Shown here: positions 25,942 to 34,991 of the stretch, piece by piece
How positions within the stretch are numbered: position 1 is the stretch's first letter
How the letters are laid out: each line of letters begins with the position of its first letter
Assembly: GCF_028595265.1 (NCBI RefSeq)
Contig: NZ_JAQQXP010000002.1
Span: 558,001-622,000 of the forward strand
Source of the DNA: Alteromonas gilva
GTDB taxonomy: Bacteria > Pseudomonadota > Gammaproteobacteria > Enterobacterales > Alteromonadaceae
Length of the DNA stretch: 64,000 nt
Direction of reading: 5' to 3'
Translations under genes and position numbers: made by a program
Notes under the pieces: model-generated
What the model was told of the DNA's origin: nothing
Database searches by the model: none
The model's input: only the letters and a program-made list of their open reading frames with translations

Positions 25942-27395
25942 AAATGTGAATGAAGTGAGAAATACAACTCGCGAAACTGCTGACGTCGTTGCGCATAATA
26001 GTCCTTAAGCGCACTATTTGGGGCATAGCTGGCCACCAGTTCCGGTACCGGGCATATGTCACTGACAGGGGTGTTCGGCGATACGCCCATTTGCGCCAGG
26101 CGCGCTGCGCCAAGGGCTGGTCCTACATCGCCACTTTTGCGGAAGTTCATATCAATACCGCTGACATCGGCAAGTAACTGACGCCAGTAAGTGCTTTTAA
26201 CACCGCCACCGATAAGGCTGATGCCGTCTACCTTAATGCCGCATCCATGCACGGCGTCTATGCCGTCTGCCAGTGCCATGGAGACACCCTGAACAACCGC
26301 TTGCGCCATGTGGGCTCGGGTCGTGGCGGCAGTGAGGCCGAAAAATCCAGCTTTAGCATTGGGGTTGTTATGAGGCGTGCGTTCACCGGTTAAATAAGGT
26401 AAAAAATAGGGCGTGTTAGGATCATCCGGTTGGGTATTGGTCACCACGTCATCAAATAACGCGCCCACATCGGCGTAGCCGGAGTTTTTAGCGAACCAAT
26501 CCAGGCAACTGGCTGCACTTAACATTACCGACATGAGATGCCAGCGATCGGGCACGGCATGACAAAAACTGTGTACAGCAGATTCAGGATCGCTACGGTA
26601 ATCTTTCGTTACCGCAAAATAGACCCCCGATGTGCCCAGCGATAACATCGCCTGACCCGCGTCAACAATACCACAGCCTACGGCCCCCGCCGCGTTATCA
26701 CCTGCGCCGGCCACAACGGGCACTGCTTTCATGCCCCATCTGGCTGCTGCCTCGGTGGTCAGGTGGCCGGTAATCTCATTACCTTCGTACAGTTTCGGCA
26801 TATGTGCTTCACTTAAACCACACGCCAGCAGCATGGATTTACTCCAGCATCGCTCACCGGTGTTGAGCCAACTGGTGCCCGCTGAGTCAGACATATCCGA
26901 CGCAAATTCGCCGGTTAATTTATATCGCAGAAAGTCTTTTGGCAGTAATACTTTGTCAATTTGCTTAAAGATATGCGGCTCATGCTCTTTTACCCACAGC
27001 AGTTTTGGCGCAGTAAAACCGGGCATTACCAGGTTGCCCGTGATGGCCCGCGAACTCGCAACCGTGGCTTCCAACGATTTACACTGAGCTTCGCTACGGC
27101 CGTCATTCCATAGTATGGCCGGACGTAGTACCTGCCCTGTCTTATCTAACAACGTAGCTCCGTGCATTTGGCCTGCCAGACCAATCGCTTTGACCGGAGC
27201 TAAGTCGTTACGTTTTTTCAGTGAATCCAAAGTGTCGCAAGTTGCTGCCCACCAATCATTTGGATCTTGTTCAGACCAAAGCGCTTGTGGCATCGAAACT
27301 GATAACGAAGATGAGGCGGAGTCAACCACATTGCCGCTTTCATCGGTCAATATGGTTTTGACACCTGAGGTGCCAAGATCAATACCAATATACAT
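25938..27395 (-). CDS. xylB: Xylulokinase
   Basis: A 485-residue FGGY-family sugar kinase. The start at 27395 (MYIGIDLGTSGVK) is preferred over an ATG four codons upstream because ATGAGAG at the right distance acts as its ribosome-binding site. Signatures are the phosphate-1 loop GIDLGTSGVKTIL, GQMHGATLL, ILWNDGRSEAQC, the ATP-binding VVAGAGDNAAGAVG, and GERTPHNNP and GGGVKSTYW in the second domain. It phosphorylates D-xylulose to xylulose 5-phosphate, feeding the pentose phosphate pathway. It is the first gene of the xylBA unit and is divergent from xylR. Confidence 0.97.
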   Translation of the reverse strand: MYIGIDLGTSGVKTILTDESGNVVDSASSSLSVSMPQALWSEQDPNDWWAATCDTLDSLKKRNDLAPVKAIGLAGQMHGATLLDKTGQVLRPAILWNDGRSEAQCKSLEATVASSRAITGNLVMPGFTAPKLLWVKEHEPHIFKQIDKVLLPKDFLRYKLTGEFASDMSDSAGTSWLNTGERCWSKSMLLACGLSEAHMPKLYEGNEITGHLTTEAAARWGMKAVPVVAGAGDNAAGAVGCGIVDAGQAMLSLGTSGVYFAVTKDYRSDPESAVHSFCHAVPDRWHLMSVMLSAASCLDWFAKNSGYADVGALFDDVVTNTQPDDPNTPYFLPYLTGERTPHNNPNAKAGFFGLTAATTRAHMAQAVVQGVSMALADGIDAVHGCGIKVDGISLIGGGVKSTYWRQLLADVSGIDMNFRKSGDVGPALGAARLAQMGVSPNTPVSDICPVPELVASYAPNSALKDYYAQRRQQFRELYFSLHSHF

Positions 27396-27431
27396 ATATA
27401 CTCTCATGAGAAATTTTATGGGCTTATGCTG

Positions 27432-27482
27432 ATTGCGAAATCATGAAATCGCAATTATGAAAATTTGTTATTTTTTTGTTAA
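27432..27482. promoter_or_regulatory. Candidate XylR operator and AT-rich motif in the xylB-xylR divergent promoter
   Basis: ATTGCGA (27432-27438) and TCGCAAT (27449-27455) form a perfect 7-bp dyad with 10 bp between, containing direct ATGAAAT/ATGAAAA repeats. E. coli XylR sites also use AATTGCGAAA-like and GAAA repeats, so this is a good XylR operator candidate. The motif AAATTTGTTATTTTTTTGTTAA at 27461-27482, split here as AAATTTGTTA plus the T-rich half, matches the xylA upstream block. Core promoter hexamers are not clear. Confidence 0.6.
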
Positions 27483-27627
27483 TTCAAGTACGATGTATTA
27501 GTATGGCTCCAAAGAATAAAAATCGTAAAAAAAAGTTACTTAATTTTAAAGTGTGTGGTCACCAGATGTACTGATTTGCGCTAAGCATACATCGCAACGG
27601 GCACAAAAGGGTTACGCGGAGCAGTTC

Positions 27628-28830
27628 ATGTTTGAAAATAAACACAGTATTACACTTTTATTCAATGCCAATAAAATTTATGACAGACGCATTATTGCCG
27701 GTGTAGGTGAATACCTGCAAACATCCAAAGTTGACTGGGATTTATACCTCGAAGAAGATTTCATGGCACGCTTGGATCACCTCGATGAATGGAGCGGTGA
27801 CGGAATTATTGCCGACTATGATAATCCGGAAATTCAGGCCGCGCTGCACAAAGCGAAAGTACCGGTAGTGGGGATTGGTGGCTCATATGAAAACACCGAG
27901 GAGTACCCGGATGTCCCTTATGTTGCCACTGATAATTATGCCCTGGTGCAGGCAGCCTTTGAGCACCTGCGTCAAAAAGGTATCCAGCGTTTTGCGTTTT
28001 ATGGTGCGCCGGTGGATGAACATCATCGCTGGGCTCAGCAGCGCGAGAACGCGGTACTGGAGATAACCCGCGAACAAGGCTATGACTGTCATGTTTATCG
28101 TGGTCATCCGGTACGTCCTGAAACCTGGCAATATACCACTAAGCGTTTGGCGGACTGGTTACGCAGTTTGCCGACCCCAATCGGCATTATTGCTGTAACA
28201 GACTCGCGGGCCCGGCATTTATTACAGGTATGCGATCACATCGGTATGTTAATTCCAGACCGGATGTCGGTTATCGGTATCGATGATGATGAGCTGGCCC
28301 GCTACCTGAGCCGGGTGAGTTTAAGCTCGGTACGTCAGGGCTGTTTTGAAATGGGCGTTCAGGCGGCAAAAACATTGCATAGAATGTTAAAGGGGCATAA
28401 TCAACCCCGTAAGCCGGTGCTGATTCCGCCCGAGTGTGTTGCAGAACGTCAGTCTACTGACTTTAAAGCTATCAGCGATCCACACGTGATGCAGGCGATG
28501 CATTACATTCGTCAAAATGCATGTCGTGGCATAAAAGTCGATCAGGTGCTCGATTATGTGGGGGTATCACGTTCAAATCTGGAGCATCGCTTCAAAGAAG
28601 AGCGCGGACACAGTATCCATACCGAAATACACAACGAAAAATTGGGGCGGGCATGTAAGATGCTCGAAAACAGCGATGAAGCTACCGCCCATATAGCCAA
28701 AATTTGCGGCTATCCTTCGTTACAGTATATGTATGCGGTATTCAAAAAGCACTTTGACCAAACGCCTAAGGAGTATCGTGATGCTAAACGAGATAAAGAC
28801 GAGCCCGGCTTTTCACTCAAAGTATCCTGA
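27628..28830 (+). CDS. xylR: XylR-type xylose regulator (LacI-like sensor plus AraC DNA-binding domain)
   Basis: A 400-residue protein, close to E. coli XylR (392). The start at 27628 has GGAG seven bases upstream and gives the family's usual N-terminus. The first 290 residues form a periplasmic-binding-protein-like sensor: GVGEYLQTSKVDWDLYLEEDF, GDGIIADYD and RMSVIGIDDDELA. The C-terminal 100 residues carry the two AraC helix-turn-helix motifs: KVDQVLDYVGVSRSNLEHRFKEERG and TAHIAKICGYPSLQYMYAVFKKHF. It activates xyl genes when xylose binds. It is divergent from xylB with the candidate operator between. Confidence 0.94.
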   Translation: MFENKHSITLLFNANKIYDRRIIAGVGEYLQTSKVDWDLYLEEDFMARLDHLDEWSGDGIIADYDNPEIQAALHKAKVPVVGIGGSYENTEEYPDVPYVATDNYALVQAAFEHLRQKGIQRFAFYGAPVDEHHRWAQQRENAVLEITREQGYDCHVYRGHPVRPETWQYTTKRLADWLRSLPTPIGIIAVTDSRARHLLQVCDHIGMLIPDRMSVIGIDDDELARYLSRVSLSSVRQGCFEMGVQAAKTLHRMLKGHNQPRKPVLIPPECVAERQSTDFKAISDPHVMQAMHYIRQNACRGIKVDQVLDYVGVSRSNLEHRFKEERGHSIHTEIHNEKLGRACKMLENSDEATAHIAKICGYPSLQYMYAVFKKHFDQTPKEYRDAKRDKDEPGFSLKVS

Positions 28831-28885
28831 AAGGCAATCAGTCACGCCAGGGATAAACCTGACAGCTAGCCGAAACGGCCCGTAA

Positions 28886-28931
28886 GTTCCTATCACAGCA
28901 GCGACCGCTTAGTCCGTGTAGTGATAGGAAC
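28886..28931. repeat. 11-bp inverted repeat downstream of xylR
   Basis: GTTCCTATCAC (28886-28896) and GTGATAGGAAC (28921-28931) are exact reverse complements with a 24-nt loop. No T-run follows on either strand, so a classical terminator is unlikely. It lies 56 bp after xylR and 147 bp before the GH43 start. It could be a regulator dyad or a structured 3' end. Confidence 0.6.
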
Positions 28932-28974
28932 AAGCCAGTCATTCCTTCATTGAGTGGTTGTTTACAAATACTTC

Positions 28975-28989
28975 ACAAAAAACGCAAAT
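28975..28989 (+). promoter_or_regulatory. Partial copy of the xyl AT-rich motif upstream of GH43-GH115
   Basis: ACAAAAAACGCAAAT matches the reverse complement of the xylA upstream block (ACAAAAAATACAAAT) at 13 of 15 positions. It lies 89 bp before the GH43 start, in a plausible activator position. In AT-rich sequence a chance match is possible. Confidence 0.3.
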
Positions 28990-29077
28990 CTGATTGGGGT
29001 TTTTCATAACGGCACCGCGTTGAAGCCGGCCAAGCTTTAACGTTAAATGCATGCATGTTTAAACACAGAGAATGTTT

Positions 29078-30751
29078 ATGAAACAGCGTGTTATATTTTC
29101 ATCGATAGTTGCCGGGTTATGTTTATTGGGCTGTCAGTCCCAGTCAGAGTTGCCGTTGTACAATGAGAGCGATAAATCACAGGTCACCTTCGACTGGTTT
29201 GAGTATTCAACACCCAATAATCGTCCTGCTGCTCCCCCCGGTGAGTTTGCCAATCCCGTACTGCCCGGGTTTTACCCCGACCCATCGATAACTAAAAAGG
29301 GTGATAATTACTATCTCACCACTTCATCATTCAGCTATACGCCAGGCTTGCCTATTCTGCGTAGTAGTAATCTTACCGACTGGACGCTGATTGGTTACGC
29401 GCTGGACCGCGAAGACCAAATGCAGTTTGCCGGAGCAGGGATTTCGCGCGGTATTTTTGCTCCAACCATTCGTTATCACGACGGTCTGTTTTATATCATT
29501 ACTACCTCAGTAGACAATGGTGGCAATTTTATTATCACCGCGTCAGATCCGACCGGTCCCTGGTCTGAGCCTGTTTGGTTGCCTGAGGTGGGTGGAATCG
29601 ATCCGGATATCTTCTTTGACGACGATGGTCGTGTGTATATTACGCACAATGAGGCGCCCCCGGGAGAGCCGCTTTATGACGGACATCGTGCTATTTGGAT
29701 GTGGGAGTACGATCCTGAAACTCAGAAGGTGCTCCCGGATAGTCGCCAATTATTGGTAAACGGTGGTGTGGATCTTAGTAAGCAACCGATTTGGATTGAG
29801 GCGCCACACATCTATAAAATCAATGGCTGGTATTATCTGTCGTGCGCTGAGGGCGGTACCGGACCGCAGCATTCACAAGTGGTATTTCGCAGTCGTTCGC
29901 TGGATAAGCCCTTTGTACCTTATGAAAATAACCCTATCCTTACTCAGCGTGACTTAAGCTACCCTCGACCCAATCCTGTGGATACGGCCGGGCATGCCGA
30001 TTTTATCCAAACCGATGCCGGTGAATGGTGGGCCGTATTTTTAGGCACCCGTCCATATGCCAATTACCTGTATAATACGGGGCGTGATACCTTTTTGTTA
30101 CCCGTAGAGTGGCGCAATGAATGGCCGCACATCCTGCCGCCTGAAACACCTATCGCCCCTACAATTAAAAGACCGGCGGGCACGCAAAAACAGCCAGGCA
30201 CCGACTTTTATGACTGGTCTGACAGTTTTGATGGCAACGCGTTAAGCCTTCGCTGGCAGGCGCCGCGTGAGTTTGACCGGCGTTGGGCAAGCATTGAAAA
30301 CGGAGCACTAACACTCTCACCACTGGCAAACCCGCTGTATAGCAGAGCCAAAGTCAGTTATCTGGGAACACATCAGGCAGCCGCTTCTTTTGCCGCCAGT
30401 ACTGAGTTAACAATGGCGGCCGATTCAACAACAACGGCCGGACTTGCTGCGTTCCAAAGTGCCGATTATCACTATTTCCTGGGGCTACGCCCAGTGAATG
30501 GTCGTTATCAGGCGTTTGTTGAGCAGGTGGTTGACGGTCAGGTGTCAGTGGTCGCAGAGCAAAACCTGGCAGTGGCATTGGGCCAGCCCGTCACAATTAA
30601 GATTCACGGTGAAGGCGCGGCCATTGAATTTGCTGTAAAACAAGGCGATGACTGGCTGGCAATTGGCGAGCCACAGGATGCGACCTGGTTAAGTACTCAA
30701 AAAGCAGGTGGTTTTGTGGGCACTACTATTGGTATGCATGCCAGACAATAA
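29078..30751 (+). CDS. GH43 lipoprotein, beta-xylosidase/alpha-L-arabinofuranosidase with C-terminal beta-sandwich
   Basis: A 557-residue protein. The second of two close ATGs (29078) is chosen because AGAG then has proper spacing. The lipobox ends LLGC. The five-bladed propeller shows the GH43 triad: PGFYPDPSITKKGDNYYL (base Asp), GIDPDIFFDDDG (pKa Asp) and WIEAPHIYKINGWYYLSCAEGGT (acid Glu). The last 190 residues (SFDGNALSLRWQAPREF onward) form the concanavalin-like domain common in xylan-active GH43 enzymes. It should remove xylose or arabinose from xylo-oligosaccharides. It is cotranscribed with GH115, 12 nt downstream. Confidence 0.93.
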   Translation: MKQRVIFSSIVAGLCLLGCQSQSELPLYNESDKSQVTFDWFEYSTPNNRPAAPPGEFANPVLPGFYPDPSITKKGDNYYLTTSSFSYTPGLPILRSSNLTDWTLIGYALDREDQMQFAGAGISRGIFAPTIRYHDGLFYIITTSVDNGGNFIITASDPTGPWSEPVWLPEVGGIDPDIFFDDDGRVYITHNEAPPGEPLYDGHRAIWMWEYDPETQKVLPDSRQLLVNGGVDLSKQPIWIEAPHIYKINGWYYLSCAEGGTGPQHSQVVFRSRSLDKPFVPYENNPILTQRDLSYPRPNPVDTAGHADFIQTDAGEWWAVFLGTRPYANYLYNTGRDTFLLPVEWRNEWPHILPPETPIAPTIKRPAGTQKQPGTDFYDWSDSFDGNALSLRWQAPREFDRRWASIENGALTLSPLANPLYSRAKVSYLGTHQAAASFAASTELTMAADSTTTAGLAAFQSADYHYFLGLRPVNGRYQAFVEQVVDGQVSVVAEQNLAVALGQPVTIKIHGEGAAIEFAVKQGDDWLAIGEPQDATWLSTQKAGGFVGTTIGMHARQ

Positions 30752-30763
30752 AGGTAGCAAAAA

Positions 30764-33607
30764 ATGTTGAAATTCTTAGCCAGCGCAGCGTTGTTATGCG
30801 CAAGCTTTATCGTCAGTGCCAGTGGTTATGTCACCCATATCGGGCAACCAGGTGATCTGACACTGGCAGATACCAATAAGCGGCAAACGGCGACGATTTG
30901 GGTTGATGCGCAGGCCAATACCGGCATTAAAATGGCTGCCAGGTCGCTCCAGCAGGATATTGCCCGGGTTACCGGGTTAACCCCGGTCTTGACCTCTGAC
31001 ATTAGTGATCTGGCAGGGCAGGTGGTTATTGTGGGTGAGCGGGGGCACTCAGCGTTGGTTGACCGGTTAATTGATGCTGATAAGCTCGCGGTAATGGCCG
31101 GGTCAGATAAATGGGAGGGCTACCAGCTCAACCATATTACAAACCCGCTGCCCGGCGTTGAACAGGCCTGGGTGATCAGTGGCTACGATCGGCGCGGGGT
31201 GATTTTTGGCATTTATGACCTGAGTGAAAAAATCGGCGTATCGCCCTGGCATTGGTGGGCGGATGTGCCGGTACAGAATCACGAAAAGCTGTTTATCAGG
31301 GCCGGTACGGCATTAAGTGATGCACCTAAAGTAAAGTACCGGGGCATTTTCCTGAATGACGAAGCGCCAGCACTGACGGGTATGGTGCATGAACAATTCG
31401 GTGGCTACAATGCGCAATTTTATCAGCATGTGTTTGAGCTGCTGCTGCGTTTAAAGGCTAACTTTTTGTGGCCGGCGATGTGGAATAACGCGTTTGCTGA
31501 TGACGATCCACAAAATATGTACCTGGCTAACGACATGGGTATTGTGATGAGCACATCTCATCACGAGCCCATGATGCGCGCCGACAAAGAGTGGAACCGC
31601 TATGGCAAGGGGGCCTGGGAGTATTCTACTAACCCTGAAGAGCTGTATAAGTTTTGGGTAGAAGGTGCCAAACGCTATAAGGATAAAGAGGGGATTTTTA
31701 CGCTGGGTATGCGCGGTCAGGCAGACACGCCCATGAGCGAAGGCGAAAATATCGGCCTGCTTGAGAAAATCGTCCACGACCAGCGCGAAATACTATCTGA
31801 CGTAATGGATAAACCACTCAGTGAAGTACCGCAGGTGTGGGCATTGTACAAAGAGGTTCAGGGGTTTTACGAGCGGGGCATGCGGGTACCGGATGATGTG
31901 ACCTTATTGTGGGCCGATGATAATGCCGGTAACGTGCGGCGCCTGCCTACCCAAACAGAGCGAGAGCGCAGTGGTGGCGCCGGGGTATATTACCACTTTG
32001 ACTATGTGGGCGGTCCACGCTCCTATCGTTGGATCAATACTGTGCCACTTGGCAAAGTGTGGGAGCAGATGAACCTGTCGTGGGAATATGGCGCAGATCA
32101 AATCTGGATTACCAATGTGGGTGATTTAAAGCCAATGGAGTTGCCGATCAGTTTCTTTTTGGCCCAGGCCTGGGATCCGGAGCGTTTTGATGCGCAATCA
32201 CCCGCGCGGTTTACCCATCAATGGGCGTCACAACAGTTTAACGGTCAGTATACTAACGAAATCACCTCGTTACTCAATACTTATACGTTGCAAAATGGCC
32301 GCCGCAAACCCGAATCCTTAAGTCCTGATACGTTTAGTGTTTTTAACTATCACGAAGCAAAACGGATAAGCCTGACCCTGGCAGAGGCCGCTGATTTGGC
32401 CGAGTCAGTTTATCAGCAAATTGATAGCGAATATCAGGATGCGTTTTTCCAGTTGGTAGCCCATCCGGTATGGGCTACTCAGGCGGTGTTTGAACTGAAT
32501 CACAGCCAGGCACTGAATGCCCTTTATGCCGGGCAAGACAGGGCAACAACCTCAGCCATGGCCGCTAAGGTCAATGCCTGGTTTGAACGTGATGCGGCGC
32601 TGACCAGGCAATACCACAGCATTCAGGACGGCAAGTGGAATCACATGATGTCACAACCCCATATTGGCTATGTGCACTGGAACAATCCGCCCGCCAATAT
32701 CCCGCCCGTCGTGCATACCAAGGCACTGGCTGAACCGGCGGTGGCGAATATGGGGGTTGCAGTGGAAGGCAGCGCTGCCTACTGGCCGGCTTCGGATGAG
32801 CTGGCGTTACCAACGTTTACACCATTTGGTGAGGCGGAGCGTACGCTGACTGTCTATAACCGCCAGGCTAAACCGTTTGACTGGACAGCAACAGTGTCTC
32901 AGCCCTGGGTTATTTTGTCGGCAGAGCAGGGCACCGTCACTGGGGATACCAATGTGGCAGTTGCCATCGACTGGTCGCAGTTGAAAACCGGTCATCATAC
33001 AGCAACTATCAATGTCAAAGGCACCGGCTGGGGGGGCGCCAACGTCCGGGTGCTGGCACACAAACCGGAAATTACCCAGCGCCCGGCCGCCGGCGATTTT
33101 CTTGAAGCTGATGGCTACGTCGCGATCAACGCCAGTAATGGGGTGGTGACATCCAATGCTACAGGCAGTTGGCAGAAAGTCGCTTTGCACGGGCGTACCG
33201 GCGCAGCAATGCAAGCTGCATTGCCGCCCTATACCAGCCTGAAGCCTGCTGAGGCGCCGGCACTTGAGTTTCCGGTGTTCTTTACCTCAACCGGTGAGTT
33301 TCCGGTCAGCTTGCAGCTATCGCCATCGCTGCCGTTTGACAGCACAACCGGAATTAAAGTGGCAGTTGAACTGGACGGCAGGCATGTGGCGACACTTGCG
33401 CTGCCATCTCAGAAAGATAAACAGGCCTGGGCCGATGGTGTGATGGATAACATTAAACATCTCACTACATCTATTGAGGTAGAGACAAGCGGCCGTCACA
33501 GTTTGTCAGTAAAGGCATTAACACCTGGCGCGGTGCTGCAACGCATAATCATTGATACCGGTGGTTTAAAACCCAGTTACATGGGGCCTTTGGAGCGGCG
33601 CAAATAG
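30764..33607 (+). CDS. GH115 alpha-(4-O-methyl)-glucuronidase
   Basis: A 947-residue exported protein with a signal peptide ending VSASG (about residue 21). It shows the full GH115 pattern: YRGIFLNDEAPALTG, LLLRLKANFLWPAMWNNAF, IVMSTSHHEPMMRA and FTLGMRGQADTPMSEGE, then a C-terminal beta domain near ILSAEQGTVTGDTNV. GH115 removes (4-O-methyl)glucuronic acid from internal or terminal positions of polymeric xylan, unlike GH67. It pairs logically with the CE15 esterase and the TRAP/ManD genes. An AAAGGTAGC-type site precedes the ATG. The length is typical of the family. Confidence 0.96.
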   Translation: MLKFLASAALLCASFIVSASGYVTHIGQPGDLTLADTNKRQTATIWVDAQANTGIKMAARSLQQDIARVTGLTPVLTSDISDLAGQVVIVGERGHSALVDRLIDADKLAVMAGSDKWEGYQLNHITNPLPGVEQAWVISGYDRRGVIFGIYDLSEKIGVSPWHWWADVPVQNHEKLFIRAGTALSDAPKVKYRGIFLNDEAPALTGMVHEQFGGYNAQFYQHVFELLLRLKANFLWPAMWNNAFADDDPQNMYLANDMGIVMSTSHHEPMMRADKEWNRYGKGAWEYSTNPEELYKFWVEGAKRYKDKEGIFTLGMRGQADTPMSEGENIGLLEKIVHDQREILSDVMDKPLSEVPQVWALYKEVQGFYERGMRVPDDVTLLWADDNAGNVRRLPTQTERERSGGAGVYYHFDYVGGPRSYRWINTVPLGKVWEQMNLSWEYGADQIWITNVGDLKPMELPISFFLAQAWDPERFDAQSPARFTHQWASQQFNGQYTNEITSLLNTYTLQNGRRKPESLSPDTFSVFNYHEAKRISLTLAEAADLAESVYQQIDSEYQDAFFQLVAHPVWATQAVFELNHSQALNALYAGQDRATTSAMAAKVNAWFERDAALTRQYHSIQDGKWNHMMSQPHIGYVHWNNPPANIPPVVHTKALAEPAVANMGVAVEGSAAYWPASDELALPTFTPFGEAERTLTVYNRQAKPFDWTATVSQPWVILSAEQGTVTGDTNVAVAIDWSQLKTGHHTATINVKGTGWGGANVRVLAHKPEITQRPAAGDFLEADGYVAINASNGVVTSNATGSWQKVALHGRTGAAMQAALPPYTSLKPAEAPALEFPVFFTSTGEFPVSLQLSPSLPFDSTTGIKVAVELDGRHVATLALPSQKDKQAWADGVMDNIKHLTTSIEVETSGRHSLSVKALTPGAVLQRIIIDTGGLKPSYMGPLERRK

Positions 33608-33644
33608 TGTCGCTCTAATCGGTATGATTTACGCTCATCTGTAA

Positions 33645-33680
33645 GCAAACATCCCGGCCCGTATGGGCTGGGATGTTTGC
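33645..33680. terminator. Long hairpin between convergent GH115 and MBL genes
   Basis: GCAAACATCCCGGCCC and GGGCTGGGATGTTTGC pair over 16 positions with one G-T mismatch around GTAT. A short T-containing tail (TCTT) follows on the plus strand. It sits between the two convergent stop codons, so it probably ends both transcripts. Confidence 0.78.
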
Positions 33681-33682
33681 TC

Positions 33683-34765
33683 TTAAAACTTGACCTGTTC
33701 ACCTTCGTTTAAGATATACAGCGGCGTGTCTGATGCCAGTCGTTCTTTCATAGTAAGCAGGCGAAACAGCGCTGAATGGGATGTTTTATCGCCCATTTGC
33801 CAACTATAGTTGCCATACCCCCATGGCACCATCACTTTGCATCTGAGCTCTGTGGCGGCGGTAAGGGCGTCCTCTGGCGTGGTGTGCACCTGTCGATACC
33901 AGTCAGGGGATTCCTCGCTAAAATACGAGGCGATGGGAATTAAACACACATCAATACTGCCAAACCTGTCGGCGATTTGTTTAAAGTGCGGCGAGTAGCC
34001 GGTGTCGCCAGCAAAATACAGTGTGTTGCCGTCTTTTTCCAATAACCAGCCGCCCCATAGTGTGGTGTTTTCGTCTTCGTATAAATAGGGCACGACGATA
34101 CGATTACTGAAATGGTGAGCCGGCACAAAGTGCGCGGTAACATCCCCTATTGTTTTACTGGCATACCAGGCCATTTCAGCTATTTTAAAACCACCCTTCG
34201 GAAAATGCGCGGCAAACCCCAGTGGCGTTAAAAACCGGGTGTTGCGAGCAAAGGCGTCGATGTCGCTTTTGTTGAAGTGATCGTAATGAATATGAGAGTA
34301 CATCACTGCATCGGTTTGCCAGAATAAATCATCTGCAGGCTGTGCGGGCTCCCTTCGGTTGAAGCCGGCGGCAAGACGAAATGCCCAGTTAACCGGCCAG
34401 TCAAACTGACCAAATACCGGATCGAACAAAAACTGCTGGCCGCTTTCTGTATTGATTTGAAACGATGCGTGGCCTATCCATTTCACTGTAAAACCTGCGT
34501 TGATGCTCAGTTCCGGGTTATCCCCGGTATAAGTACAGTCTTGCATGTGAGCATGACAGGCAATGTTTTTCTGTGGTTGGTAGCAGTCTTCGTTACAAGT
34601 CACCGGGTAATCGGTATTTCTGGCAAATAAATTAACAAAGCGATCTTCATAGCCTTGCACCTTAGAATACCGCAGAACGTTTGCGTCCGGGGTAATTTGT
34701 TGGACAGTGTTATTCACACTGCATGCGTTTAAACATAGCGCTAAGAGGAGCATGACGCGTTTCAA
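33683..34765 (-). CDS. Metallo-beta-lactamase-fold lipoprotein (NAPE-PLD/UlaG-like)
   Basis: A 360-residue protein started at a TTG with AAGGA six bases upstream. The lipobox ends LNAC. The metallo-beta-lactamase metal site is visible: YSHIHYDHF (H-x-H-x-D-H), later FVPAHHFSNR, and FAGDTGYSPHF with the bridging Asp. WIGHASFQI and FDPVFGQ are the hallmarks of the NAPE-PLD/RomA-like group, which includes phosphodiesterases. It faces the GH115 gene but its family has no known link to xylan; it is probably independent. Substrate unknown. Two Cys residues (NEDCYQ, HMQDCTY) flank a short insertion. Confidence 0.85.
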   Translation of the reverse strand: MKRVMLLLALCLNACSVNNTVQQITPDANVLRYSKVQGYEDRFVNLFARNTDYPVTCNEDCYQPQKNIACHAHMQDCTYTGDNPELSINAGFTVKWIGHASFQINTESGQQFLFDPVFGQFDWPVNWAFRLAAGFNRREPAQPADDLFWQTDAVMYSHIHYDHFNKSDIDAFARNTRFLTPLGFAAHFPKGGFKIAEMAWYASKTIGDVTAHFVPAHHFSNRIVVPYLYEDENTTLWGGWLLEKDGNTLYFAGDTGYSPHFKQIADRFGSIDVCLIPIASYFSEESPDWYRQVHTTPEDALTAATELRCKVMVPWGYGNYSWQMGDKTSHSALFRLLTMKERLASDTPLYILNEGEQVKF

Positions 34766-34920
34766 GGGGATTCCTTACCATTCATTCTAAGTTATCGGCG
34801 GCTAGCGGCTGACGATGGCAGAAGTTTACCAGCAAGCGGCGACGTAACGAAGTGAGTGGCGATCGCAAATGTGTAACTAAACATATCTCAGGTGATGTCG
34901 TTACTGATGAGCTCTCAGGT

Positions 34921-34948
34921 AAAAAAAAGCCAGCGCACAAGCGCTGGC
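34921..34948 (-). terminator. Terminator of the GH43-MFS unit
   Basis: GCCAGCGC and GCGCTGGC pair perfectly over 8 bp around ACAA, followed on the minus strand by an uninterrupted run of eight T. It lies 44 bp after the MFS stop. The 155 bp between it and the MBL gene start hold no other recognisable element. Confidence 0.93.
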
Positions 34949-34991
34949 AATTTCTGTCTGTAGTTATTGTTATAGTGCGGGAGTCGGTAAG

